Of a stretch of 64,000 bases of DNA, positions 49,801 through 61,900 are shown in pieces. The DNA comes from Oxyruncus cristatus. Lineage: Eukaryota > Chordata > Aves > Passeriformes > Cotingidae. The notes under the pieces were generated by a model. The model did no database searches and had not been told where the DNA came from. It saw nothing but the letters and a program-made list of their open reading frames with translations. Both the position numbers and the translations under genes were made by a program. Location: the NCBI GenBank assembly GCA_013399855.1, contig VXAY01003830.1, positions 787,278 through 851,277 on the forward strand, in the 5' to 3' direction. Every line of letters begins with the position of its first letter. The first letter of the stretch is position 1.

Positions 49801-52800
49801 CTGTTGATAGAGATGCTCCAGGTCCTGCTCTGCTTCATTGCCAGGATCACAGGATCATGAGTTCCACCTGTTAAACCCCTGATGGTTACTTATAACTGGG
49901 GAAAAACTGTACCAGTCACCAAGGATATCATGTAGGTCAGTCTGAAGATGTCTAAGTGACACAGAGCTGCACCAGCAGCGTGAAACAGTCACGTTAAAAA
50001 TCCCGTCAGCATACTGTTCAGCCTGGGACAATACACCTTGTTGAATAACAGGGCAAATTTGGATAGCTGAACACAGCCCTGATGCAGCAATGGGAACGTT
50101 CCCTAGTGCTTCACCAGGGCAGAATTTAAACTAGAGAGAAAACATGGTAGCAGTAAGTCAATAAGAAAACAGTGTCATCCTTTCATAAGGATGTCAGTCA
50201 ATGCTCATCTAATTCAGATAAAAATAGAAGCTCTCCCATAATGACCTAGTTTTTCTGTTTCACATTGCTAGCTCTGTCTAAACTTACATTGTTCAATACT
50301 AAACTTCCCAGAGACACTGAAGTCTGCATTATAAACACATCATAGCAGATTTACTGTTTGACCAACTATATTGTGTCTGTCTCTTAGAAACATCCAGTAA
50401 AAAAATTATAAATACTTCAAAGAGGTTTTTAAGTACCGATGAAATAAATGGACCCAGAGCATTGGAAAGAGCTAGATATGGTACATGCAGGGAACAGCCA
50501 AGTTTCCTCACATACTTACATCTGTAAGGCCTGACCTGCAGCATCCAGAACCATTTTTTTGGTTCCCCTCCTTTCACAATGTCTGCATGTGGCCAGGCAA
50601 CCATCCCCAAAACATCATCCCCAAAGCACCTGCCATCAAAAAGAAGCAGGGAGGTGGCATAGATGAAATACATACATATGTGCCTATACACACCTACCTA
50701 TGCACACACACTGGACTAGCGTCAGGGCTCTTAATAGCTGAGGGAGGAAGAATGTTGGTGGAACAAGCACAGACAGTAGAAAAGGACCAAGTGACGAAAA
50801 TCAAGTGTGTGGTATGAAGCCAGAGCAGGCAGCAGTCAAGACCAGAAGCAAATGGGACATCTCTGGCCTCTCAAGAGGGTAGATAGATTCAAAATCAGAG
50901 AAGCAGAGAACAAAGACTAAATTTTTTTAGCTGTTACAGGAAACCTAGGGAGAATGAGGAGTTCTTTGCAAAAAATCTCCTCTTCTTGGTATCCCATTTC
51001 TGTTGCTGTTGTTAATGCAGTTGAACATTCTTTGAAGTTGAAATAATTTCCTTCATCCAGCTTTCCTCCCTCCCTGACCTTGTTCTTAGCCCAGTTGAAT
51101 TAACAATTTAAATTAATTAAAAACATACTTCTCTGAGTCAAAGCTCTTTCATACGATGTGATAAGAAGAAATATTGCATGTGTTTATAGAAGTTTCAAGT
51201 TTAAGAGGTTTTACCTTTCTGACTATGTAGATTTTCCCTGTTGAGAAGACTAACTTTCTGTGATTACAGGGATATCTTCCATGCATAATTTTCACCAAGT
51301 TTCATTCATTCCTGCTTCAGGAAAAGACCTTGATCTTCCTGATTCTTCTCTCATTTCAGTGAATATTTTTTAATGCGAAAAATACTTGATAGTTTTTCAA
51401 ACTATTTAGATTCTTTCTTTTCAAACATTTTGTCCTTGTCCACTAGGATTTCTACATACTCACAATTCCTGGGATATTTCTTCTGTATCTGTCTGTTCCA
51501 GACTGAACTGGCTTTTGGGGTTTTACGAACTTCTACGTGTATTCCTGGCAATACCGGCTCCACTGTCTCTGCTTACTGATCTTATCATAAAGCCATTCAC
51601 CGTTTCCATTTTATCCTTCAATTAGACCCTTCTTCAAACACATTCTTTCACATTCTTTCCCTAGGTTGTATAAAAGAGAGGTCTTTAATCTCCCCTTTCC
51701 TCTAATTGAAGCTGTCCTTCCCATCATGTCCTTCCCATTTTCCACTGCAATGCTCTGGTTTTCATTAAACAATGTCAGCAATACTCCAGTTGCTGTTGCT
51801 TTCTCTTTAATGTGGTTTTGCAAGAGTAATAGCAACTTTTTGTCTTTCCACAGAACATGGAAAGAAAGTTGTAATTTATTAGCCTCATAAAATAAAGGAT
51901 TGCAGTACTGATACCACATGAGAACTAGAGTAAGGAAAGGATAATCCTCTCAGTCCCAAACAGGTAATGTATTACCAAATATTGCTGCCTGATTAGGCAC
52001 TGACACATCAATACCTTCCAACTGTAACTAGAAAGACTGCAGGTCAACCCTGTTGGGGGAACAACATTAGAAGGTAGAGTTGGGAATGAAATGAGAAACA
52101 AGAAAAGGTTTCTTGGGTCATATAATTGTGCTATCCAGGGGCACAGTGCACTTAAACAGTCACAAAATCCTTGTCCAGATCTGCACAGATGTGGGAGCTG
52201 GGACTGACAAATCCCAGCATTAACCCAGTGTAAATTGAAGGGAGATGTTAATCATTCAGACTTTCTTCTCCACTGAAAATGCACTGACTACCAGCCACAG
52301 AAGATCTCATCAGATTAAAATAAGACAAATAGTAGTTGTTTCCATAAGCAGGAGGTCTTAGCCTCCAGCAATTATCAGAGTTCTGCTGTTATCCGTCAGC
52401 CACGAAGCTAACATTTTTTCAGACAGCTCTCAAAAGCAGTGATAATAAACCAAGTTCCTAGCCTGGCTTGACTCAAATGTGCAAGATTGCCAGTGCTTTT
52501 GTGCTGTGCAATTTCTTAGTATCACACTCTCAGACAGCTACGTTTGCTCTGAGACAAGTCATGAAAATGAAAAACTCATACTCAATATGTGCTGTAAATC
52601 GCATACAGCTGTTGGAGTAGGGTAATACCTGCTTTTCTCATTGTTTGTTTTTAGTTAAAAAGAAAGAAACAAGCACTTTTCGTTTCTGAATGGGAAGGAA
52701 GGAGAAGGCAAAATGAGGAATGAAAAGCAATTAAAAGCTTCTCAAGAAATTTTCTGGTGTTTGTCCTTGCTTTCTTCCAGGATGAGATTTCAAAGCCAGA

Positions 52801-53754
52801 GCTTAAAGATTGCTTGAATTGGAAGCAGAGAATGTGTCACAGTTTAATCAAGCTCAGGGTTACAGCAAGACGTGGTGCGAAAACAGCTGCTTCTGACTCA
52901 CATGATTCAAAGTGACTGCAAAACCTACAGGGTGTCTATAAGATGCTTTCCAGCCCAACATACTCAGACGTTTTTGGTTTTAAAAAGTGACCAGTGAGCA
53001 GCTTCCACACCTGCCAATCGAAAAAAGGTCTGCCAGCTCTAGTGGGCAATGAGAGCCCATTTCTCCACGAAGACTGTCCTCAGTATGTGGGCTCAGACAA
53101 GGAGTGGCTGTCTGGGACAACATCCGGGATCAGGAACCCAGACTAGCTCCCAAATTTCACGCACCATCATGGATTTTGATTCTCTCTACTTTGGGTGTGT
53201 CAGTGGCTCTGACCAAAACAAGGACAGTGTTGCATTCTGTTCAGACACTATTGCAGATACTAAAATCCAGATGAGCCAAAAGTCCTACCTCTTGGCATGA
53301 TTCAGCACCCAAATTACCAGGTCTGGAGCTACCGCAATCATGGCCAATTCAGGAGCTCACTGGTCATGGTGTCCTTCCTTGTGACCTTCCCCTGTTCACT
53401 TCCTCCTAATGTGCACTCCACTAGGTATAACAACACATTTAATAAGACATTAGCCCAGGATTCTCGAATGAATAGAGCTGACTAAAATTCAGAACTTCTG
53501 TATTATGAGGAGATTTTGATAATTCAAATTAATTCTTTCTGTCAATCAAAGTTTGAAACAAAATATGGCTGTCATATATTGAAAGTATTTTAAGGATTTT
53601 CTTTTGGACTATGTCAAATTTTTAGTATGAATTATATTTATCTGATTATTTATCTGAATGGTAGCTTTTTACACAGCATTTTAAAAGGTTAAAAATTTTA
53701 AATATTTAGAAAATTAAAACTATTAGAAATAATGTCAGTTCTAAGTAGAAAACA
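34801..53754. other. Intergenic sequence downstream of USP46, no recognised gene
   Basis: About 19 kb of AT-rich sequence. Open frames reach about 133 codons, which is in the range expected by chance for this length. I recognise no protein family, RNA gene or young transposon. Several short minus-strand segments look exon-like with good splice signals and are discussed as a hypothesis. In mammals the next gene 3' of USP46 is SPATA18 in the opposite orientation; I could not find convincing SPATA18 exons here. Confidence 0.6.
36432..36504. repeat. (TA)n microsatellite interrupted by an assembly gap
   Basis: TA dinucleotides flank an N-run at 36444-36491 on both sides. The assembly evidently failed inside a long AT repeat, so the true length is unknown. 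Confidence 0.95.
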
Positions 53755-54575
53755 CAAAAGTGCTGTGACCACTTCCCTGGGCAGCCTGTTCCTGGGCCCA
53801 ATCACCCTCTGGGTGAAGAACCTAAACTTCCCCTGACACAATTTCAGACCATTACCTTGGGTCCTGTCCTTGGTCATCACAGAGAAGAGATCAGTGTCTG
53901 CTCCTCCTCTTCCTCTCACAAGGAAGTTGTGACTGCACTGAGATCACCCCTCAGTCTCCTCCTCTCTAGACTGAACAGACCAAGTGATCTCAGCTGCTCC
54001 TCATAAGGCTTCGGCTCAAGGCCCTTCACCATCTTCATTGTCCTCCTTCGGACATTCTCTAACAGCTTAATATCATTCTTATATTGTGGTTCCCAAAACT
54101 GCACACAATATTCAAGGTGAGGCCACCCCAGTGCAGAGCAGAGCAGGACAATCCCCTCCCTCAACCAGCTGGCAATGTTTTCCTTGATGCTCCCCAGGAC
54201 ACGGTTGGCCCTCCTGGCTGCCAGGGCACTGCTGGCTCATATTCAACTTGCCATTGACCAGGATCCCCAGGTCCCTTTCTGTGGCACTGCTTTCCAGCAT
54301 CTCATTCCCCACTCTGTGTGTACATTCAGGGTTGCCCCATCCCAGGTGCAGAATCTGGCACTTCCCTTTGTTGAACTTCATATGGTTGGTGATTGCTCAG
54401 TCCTCTCATTTGTCGAGGTGTCTCTGCAGGACTTTCCTGCCTTTGAGGGAGTCAACAGCTCTTCCAGTTTTGTGTCATCTGCAAACTTACTCAGTATCCC
54501 TTCCAGTCCTGCGTCCAAGTCATTTATGTAGATGTTGAAGAGCACTGGGCCTAAGATGGAGCCCTGTGGAAATGG
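53755..54575 (-). mobile_element. CR1 LINE fragment, 5'-truncated
   Basis: The minus strand translates to CR1 reverse transcriptase starting at [18 protein letters not shown], with the metal-binding block FADDTKL intact in the same frame. Downstream pieces such as LGWGNPECTH, ATERDLGILVNGKL and [20 protein letters not shown] lie in other frames. The 5' end is cut inside the reverse transcriptase, which is usual for CR1. The 3' tail beyond 53755 has lost its consensus. It is inactive. Confidence 0.93.
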
Positions 54576-56689
54576 AGAAGGGAGAATTTCACCGTTATTG
54601 GAATACCTCACTGCCTTCTTTTAGAGTGATATTTCACATAAACAAGCATTAAATAAATTTTAAAAAAATTCATTATAAACCAGCATTTTCAGATCGATAA
54701 ACAATAATTTTCTGTTCCACTTCAAAAAGAGTGCTGACAATGTGCTTCTGTGAGTAGATATCCTTGAAACATTATTTGAAGTCAGGGACATTAACAAGGA
54801 AGTCTTTTACAGAAAGAGTGATTATCTAAGGGGAGTTTCAAGAATTTGAGCTTGTGGTTCCAGTTCTTGACTCATCTATTTCTAAGTTTTGTCTTTCCAT
54901 TTGGCAGGCAGTTCTTGCCTGCTTTTTTTCATGATCATGTCCATTGACTTTTCTAAAAGAAGACTATGTAGAGCAAGTAGAGCACAACCCCCAGTTCCTT
55001 TCTTCTTTAAAGCAGTGGCCACTATAGGAAGCCTCAAATGTAGTATTGGTCACCAGATTTTTGTAAATAAGGCTCTTCACTGTTCATTGTGCACTGTCAG
55101 GTAACAGGTTTAGTTCTGCTGCATGCTTAGTTCTGCATGAGTATTAATTTAGTCACAAAACCTGATCATTCTGGTTCGTGTTTGGACATTTCTTGAAGAA
55201 AAGACAGACCACTTCGCCTTTTGTTCCCAGTCAACGATGTTTCCAAATGGCTACTTTGGACACAGAAGAATTTTTGCGGACTTTAAAAGCAGTTTTGTAA
55301 TGCATTGTGACAAAAAAAATATATAAATATTTGGTCAAAGGATCTGGTTTCTTGTAAGCGTATCATTATGATCTTATTCTAAAGATATTCATTGAAGTTT
55401 TTCTTGATTGGTGTAATCTAAAAGTATCATAAACTCTGGAATGAGGAGATTTAAATAAACCAGCCTATGTTAGTCATCCTCTAGCCTTTAAGTACAGACC
55501 AGACTTCAAATACCTGAGTAATTAAAGCCAGTGGCAGTTTTACTTAAGAACTTCAGATTTGACAGCTATGTATTTAAGCCTTAAATTTTGCTCAAGCCTA
55601 GGTAGCCATTCCCTGTTCACATAAAAGTGCCACAATATCCTCTCTCCTTCTTAGTGAAACCTGTATAAACTGTCGAACTTTCTAAACACAGTAAAGAATC
55701 CCTGATGTCAGGATATGACTCTCTCCCATCCTCTTCCCATAAGCAGTGAATTGCATTGGAAATACTTCCCTGAGACAGTCTGTTGTGTTCTGCCATTGCT
55801 GGTAGTTGGGCTGTGCAGTCTTCATTGAGGTATCAGCTTTACCTTACATCCTCTTTTTCCCACTGGAATCATTTTCCTTCCAAGCCTAGGCTACACTAGG
55901 GAGATGGCAGCCAGAGAAAGAAAACCTCTTACTAGGTTTCTGCAAATATGAAAAATAAATAAGAACATAATGAATAATGCAAATTTTAGCTTGAGACTGA
56001 GTACACTATGCTGTTCAGGAAGCGGGCAGAGAGCATGGGGACTTTTAACAGTTTGACAGTAGTTTTTTCCCCTGCATTGATCAAGAAACAGTCCTTTTCC
56101 AGGAAAGAACTGAAATGGCAATGCAGCTGGGGTGGGAGGTGTTCACTGAGAAGAGTCCATATTAGACTCTGGAATTTCACTTAAGCTTCTGTGCCACGAG
56201 GGCAAGCAAGCAATAGTTAATTACAAGTGTAGCTTGGTGCATGTCATATATGGCATATTACAGGGCACCTGACATATTTTAACTGCTAGGTCATGGTCCA
56301 TTTGCTGCAACATACTTATTTCCAGATGCCTATACTTGGATCTTCAATTATTCTCTAATTTTTCTAACTGCCACCAGCAGTTTGTTACATTGCAAAACTG
56401 TCTGTGACTGATGGCAGGCTAAGGTCAAACAGAGTGTATCAAGTTTTTTTATTTGGAGGAATGCACTTTTTGATGCAAGTGGCCTCAAGCACCACTCTTA
56501 GTCTTATCATGAACTGCCTTTTTTCAGGGTCGCACAACATACCTTCTATTCCTTCAGACAGTGGCTAGGGACGTTTAACTGCTTTCAGTGCCATCATGAT
56601 TACCCATTTTGTCCCCACGCTTTGATGTTAGAGTCATAATCTTTGTTCATGGTGTAAAAAAAACCCAATAACCCCCCCACCAAGAATAC
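54576..56689. other. Intergenic sequence, nothing recognised
   Basis: AT-rich sequence without a recognised gene. One + strand segment (54905-55101) is open and flanked by AG and GT, but it matches no family known to me. Confidence 0.6.
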
Positions 56690-57185
56690 AGTTGTACCCA
56701 GCACTGTGTCACTGCCTGCTTTGGGCATCCATGTGCTCGGGTGGGGGTTTCCTGTACAGGTGGCAGGTGAATCTCTGCTCCATTGTGGATTTCTATGGGC
56801 TGCAGGGGTGCAGCTGTTTCACCAGGATCTTCACTGCAGGCTGAAGGGGAACCTCTGCTCTGGTGTCTGGTGCACTTCCTTTCCCTCCTTCTTCACCGAC
56901 CTTGATGTCTGTAGAGTGGTTCCTCTCACATATCTCACTCCTCTCTCCTCTGGACACAATTAATTCTGAAAAATATTTTTTTTCCTTCTTAAATATGTTG
57001 TCCCAGAGGCATTACTACCACTGCTGATTGGCTCGGCCTTGGCCAGTGGTGGGTCCATCCTGGAGCTCTCTGGCCTTGGCTGTGTCAGACACGAGGGAAG
57101 CCTCCAGCAGCTTCTCACAGAAGCCACCCTTATAGCACTCCCCACTACCTAAACCTTGCCATGCAAACCCAATACACACAGGGAT
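56690..57185. mobile_element. Avian ERV-derived block
   Basis: This GC-richer block stands out from its AT-rich surroundings. It contains stretches I recognise from a common bird ERV LTR/internal repeat, such as CTGATTGGCTCGGCCTTGGC (near 57022), then CAGCAGCTTCTCACAGAAGC (near 57106), then CTTGCCATGCAAACCCAATA. Orientation and exact ends are not decided. No open retroviral frame is seen. Confidence 0.65.
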
Positions 57186-58525
57186 GGTGTTTCTGGCGTG
57201 CAGAGTATTGTATATTGGCAGAAGTGTTTTTACCTTTGCTTATAATTAGTAGTGAAAAATGTTTCCATCAAGCATTGAGGACCTTTTGTTTCCAGCTCTT
57301 ATTTGAACACCTCAGTAGTGACAAATATCTGTTTAATATCACTGTTATGAAAACAGTAACTTTCTAGTTGTAGTTAGTGAGTCCAGACTCTCAACAGGTC
57401 TGTAGAATAACAAGTTATCAGATGGGTCTCCCTGGTTGGGAAGACACTGTTTCCCCACCAGGCAGGGCATTCATTCAGAGATGTCCTGTTTCTTGAGTGC
57501 ATAAAAGCCTGCTCCAGGCTTTGGTGAACAAACATACCACATCTACCAGAGCTTAGGAACTCATTATTCCTTCTAACTTTGTTTCTTTTGCGGAGTCCTG
57601 ATTTGTACACCGGGAACTTCAGTCCGCAGCTTGGCTCCTCATGAATAGCTTCCAGATGTCTGGCCAGGGCTATGTGAAGAGTTTAATAATGCCAAATGGT
57701 AAGGTCACAGGGAGCACTGTAAAAAGGTGTTGTATATCATTCACGCCATGTCTTCCTGCCTCATTACCTCTCTCACAGCCAAAGATGTCAAATACTAGGC
57801 CCATTGATGATGACAAATAGTCATCTGTCTCCATATGATAAGTGTTTGTCACTGCATCTTCTGCATTACATCACAAATTTGCAAATAGCTTGTTCTTACT
57901 GTACCATGTATTTGATTTTGAACTAAAACACCTACCCTGTCAAGCTATTTATTGTCTGGGCCGTATCTGACATGCTGAAGTAAGAAGCATCCTCTCTTTA
58001 CTCAGTTTAACCCAGATCTTATACCTCACTTGAAGCAACTCATGAAACACAGGGTGAAACATGAAAATGTTGTAACAGGGGTGTCACGGTTTTACCTTCA
58101 AACCCCACTTTTAACTATCTCTCATCTTTCCTTTGCTGCTCAGAGTAATACACAAGAAACAGACACCACTTCTCCATTAAAGAAGTCTGGTGTTATTTTC
58201 AGAGTTCTAGAACAAATATTCATTATCTAAATGGAGAATGATGGTTAATTTGTAGTAAACATGTGGGGTTTTTTAGGACTTGTGTACTACCAGGAAATAG
58301 AAACACAAGATCCAAGATTATTTTCTCTTTAGTCGTGTTATACAGCATATCAAAATCAAGATTAATTTGGATAATACAACAGCACAGACTGACAAAGGTT
58401 GGATTTTAGCTACCTATGACTACTAATTGACAGGGCGATGATGAATGCATTGCACTGGGAAACCTGACAGAAACTGTTTAAATATTCCATTTACTCTCCT
58501 TGCCAATGAACAAGGAAAAGGAAAT
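57186..58525. other. Intergenic sequence, nothing firmly recognised
   Basis: The part 57370-57660, with GTGCATAAAAGCCTGCTCC, could be more ERV debris, but I cannot support that. The remainder shows no gene. Confidence 0.5.
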
Positions 58526-58973
58526 TGTCTTGGTTTAAAGACAATATATTTAGGAGGCGGGAACTCCAATAAGATAAAACACCTTCCCTTTGATTCCCCT
58601 TCACCTAATACAGAAAACAACAAAAATGTCAAGAGGTGTAAGTGGAAAAAAACTATTTACTTACAGAAAATGGCAATAACTACAAAAAATGCAGGTAGAA
58701 AACGGTTTACTCACAAAAGCCAAGATCCACCAAAAAGAAGTGGCGCCCCCACCCCTCAGGAACAAAATGGGGAAAACCAAAAATGGCAGAGGGTCTTTCC
58801 CAATGAACCTCCTCCCCCTCCCCATCTGCCCAACCAAACAAAAGAAAACAATGGGAGGGAGAAGAGGGGCATTTTCCCATTTCAACCAGGCTGAGGTGGC
58901 AGCGGGCTTCAGACGATGTAACGGTATCAACATTCGCCGCTAAAGTTTCCTCCCTGTCTTCGTAACTATAACA
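58526..58973 (+). mobile_element. Solo ERVL-type LTR with 5-bp target-site duplication
   Basis: The element runs from TGTCTTGGTTTAAAGACA to CTATAACA, so it begins TG and ends CA. GAAAT directly precedes it (58521-58525) and directly follows it (58974-58978), a 5-bp target-site duplication as expected for ERVL-class integration. The first bases form a short hairpin (TGTCTT/AAGACA). No internal retroviral sequence adjoins, so this is a recombined solo LTR of 448 bp. The intact duplication argues that it is younger than the other LTR pieces in the window. Confidence 0.8.
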
Positions 58974-58978
58974 GAAAT

Positions 58979-61900
58979 ACAGATGCATACACCAGGAAAA
59001 CACACGAAGAAAATTAATTTGCGGGAAGGTTGGTTTATTTCTGATAGTTTGATTAAGGACAGTTAAATTTTAGTGCCCATTTAGGTCAAGTAATGTGGTC
59101 CACTGTCTCTCATCAGAATGAGTGATAGCCAATTCTGTAATATCATTTATCACTATATTTTCACTTTCAAGGAACCAGAGTATGTAAACTTTAAATTAAA
59201 TAGTTGTTTAAAAGGGAATCTCAAACTAGGTAAACCCTAGAGCATGTGTTTATCTTTGCTCTCTAAGTAGGTGTGCTGGTTTTAACAGGACAGCTTGCAT
59301 ACATCAAGGTGATCGTGCTTTACAAGAAAGAGCCCTTTCCCTGCTTCTCTGCATCAGACCAAAGACCAGACCTCTACAGCAGCAGAATATGATGTACCAG
59401 CCAACTTATAGTTTCTTATCATTAATAGCACACATTCAGTTGCACTTCCCCAAGGATGATCATCCAATGCCAAGCTTTCCCTGATATGGAAAAGGGAAGG
59501 AATGGTGACACAGCCAGGGTACAAATAGCTTGCAAGACAGAGTTTAGCCATTTCTGCTGATGATGGGGCTTTGGCTGGGTGGGAGAACCCCTTCTCCTAC
59601 TGGGCAATAGGACTGTCCTGCTCCACTGCTGGCCAACACAGCTTGGCCCATCTTCCATTGCAATCTAGGTTCAGTCCATGGGGCTGAGGAGGTTTTGCTG
59701 CCGCTCCCACCAGCCTGATGCCAAAGAGTGCTGGCTGCCTGCCCCTCCAGTGTCTTCGTATCAAAGTGGGTCTCACTGACCTAAAAACTGCAATAAAGAG
59801 CAGCCAGGCCCAGGCCTTTTCGTCTAGCAGAAGACCCAGATCCAGATGTGTCAATGCTATTATTCATGTCCATATTATTGATCTGTGCATACTTATCAAT
59901 TTGAACATGTGCTAGACTTGCTGAATTAATTGTCTATGTGTAAATGCATGGCACAGCAGCAGCTTTGCTATGTTGTAGTTCTGGAGCAATCATTCTGCAT
60001 GGATGATCTAGTTGCACAGACATATTAATCATATCTGGAGACAGTAATTTTTTTGCCTTTTGAATAAAACAGCTGATCAGAGATGGATTACCTTTATCCT
60101 TGTGCATAATGGCATGACCTTTCTGGACTGCTATCTAAACATTTAGTCTTTTTTTTTGGCACACAGTCATTTCCTGTGCTTCAAACAAAGAGATTACTAA
60201 TCACAAATACATTTGAGATGAATGCTCAAGTAAGAGTAAACTCATCATTCTCTTCAGTGAACAAACACAGTGGAAATCTGACAAGAGCAAAAACTGTTGT
60301 AGTCTGAAAGGCATTCATTACTGACTGAACATATGCTACAATTGTTACTACCATTTATCATTGCCTGGTGGCGAAGCAAGATCCATGACTAAGCAGTGTT
60401 GATGATCTCATGGTGCCCTTCTCTGTTCATACTCATAGTCTTCTTACAGCTATAAAATTTTCAAGCTTTCACATCACACAGATTTGAAAACCTGGAATGG
60501 ATTTGGGAAATAAGATAGAAAAAAACATAAAAAGACTGGAGATATTTGCAGATCTTCCCAGGTCATAGAAGCCCACTCTCTCCACTTTGTGTTCCTTTCA
60601 CAGGCCCATTTGATAACCCCATTAGTAAATGTAGAACAACAAATGCACAAACACATTCTGGCATTGAAGTAAAGCACCATTTCAAGAATATTTTTTCAAA
60701 AGTACCTTGGGTCCATATTTCTTTGGACTGAACAGATGTTAAAAGATTTGATTGGTTCTGCAGCTGTGAACCCCTTACAAATGCATCATTTCATAAGAAA
60801 CTTTTCCATTTTAATCTAAGACAGATGGTGTGCTGAAAGGGATTGTGTTAGTCTAGCCTAACAAGATGAATAAAGTGGTAATTATTTCCTTCTGTGCTTT
60901 TCCACCGTTTTGATGTATTTGAAGCTGTTACTATATTTTCTGGTTTTCTTTAGTGTATGATATGAAATCTCTCAGCAATGGAGGGTAGTTCAGAGTGGAT
61001 GCAGCAGTGGCAAAGGACTCAGACACACTGAGAAACTAGCAAGTGTTAGAAATGAAGCAAATGTTCCACTTTCTTTGGCAAAAGTTTAGCAGGGGAAAAA
61101 CCCAGATGTTTTGAGAGGAAATGAAATACTGCTTTTCAATCAGTTCTTATTAAGCAAAGACTGCAAAATTGTTTGACTCCACTAAAGTCATTATTATTCA
61201 GATCATGGAGCAGGGCACTAGCCAGTTGAAGAGCTTCAAAAGCAAAGAGAAGCTAAAGTCAGATTACTCAGAGAAGCAAAAGTAGAGCAAAGCTTGGAGT
61301 TTGGAAAAGTTTAGGTAAAACCAAATAGAAAAAAAAAGAACAGGAAAAAAAGAAAACATTGTGATGCACAACAATGAAACTAGGACAGAAATACTTTTGT
61401 GAATAGTGGCTTATAACTGGGGAGAGACAAGAGAATACAAAATATACTGTACAGTTCTCTCTTAGAGTGGTAACAGTGGGATTGGCTATCTTGAGTTTCT
61501 TCCATTTCGTATAACTTTGAATCATGTCAGAAGAATTTAATGAGACTTGTATTTTTCCAAGAAAGCAACATTCCAGTTCCAGTAGCAAGAGAGGATTTGT
61601 TTCCTAGAGGTGTATTGGACAAGTCAAGAATATATAAAAAATAACCAGTTAGGAGGAGACTGCATCTCACAAGCAGCATTAGAGAGGGAAGAAATGAGCA
61701 GATTATGCATTGTCTGACTCCTTAGGTGTGTGGTATTCCCTGAGGCAGGCTGAAGAGAAACCAAGAGTGCAGATGGAGAAGGTGGGAGGTTTGCAGACAG
61801 GAGAGTGTAGCTGGAGACACAGGAGAAAGGTGGGAAACCTGCAAAGGATCAAGATAAAGAGGGCAGAGATGAACTTCTGAAGAAGGAAGGAACCTGGTTC

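Noticed and set aside
51611..51919. 102-codon minus-strand open frame
   Set aside because: No family resemblance and no convincing splice sites at its ends; likely chance.
54905..55101. Open + strand segment with T-rich acceptor and GTAACA donor
   Set aside because: No known protein family and no partner exons on the + strand. Isolated exon-like segments of this size arise by chance.
59272..59860. Possible LTR starting TGTGCTGG with a late AATAAAGAGCAGCC
   Set aside because: No matching target-site duplication or firm family resemblance was found. It is noted only within the intergenic entry.
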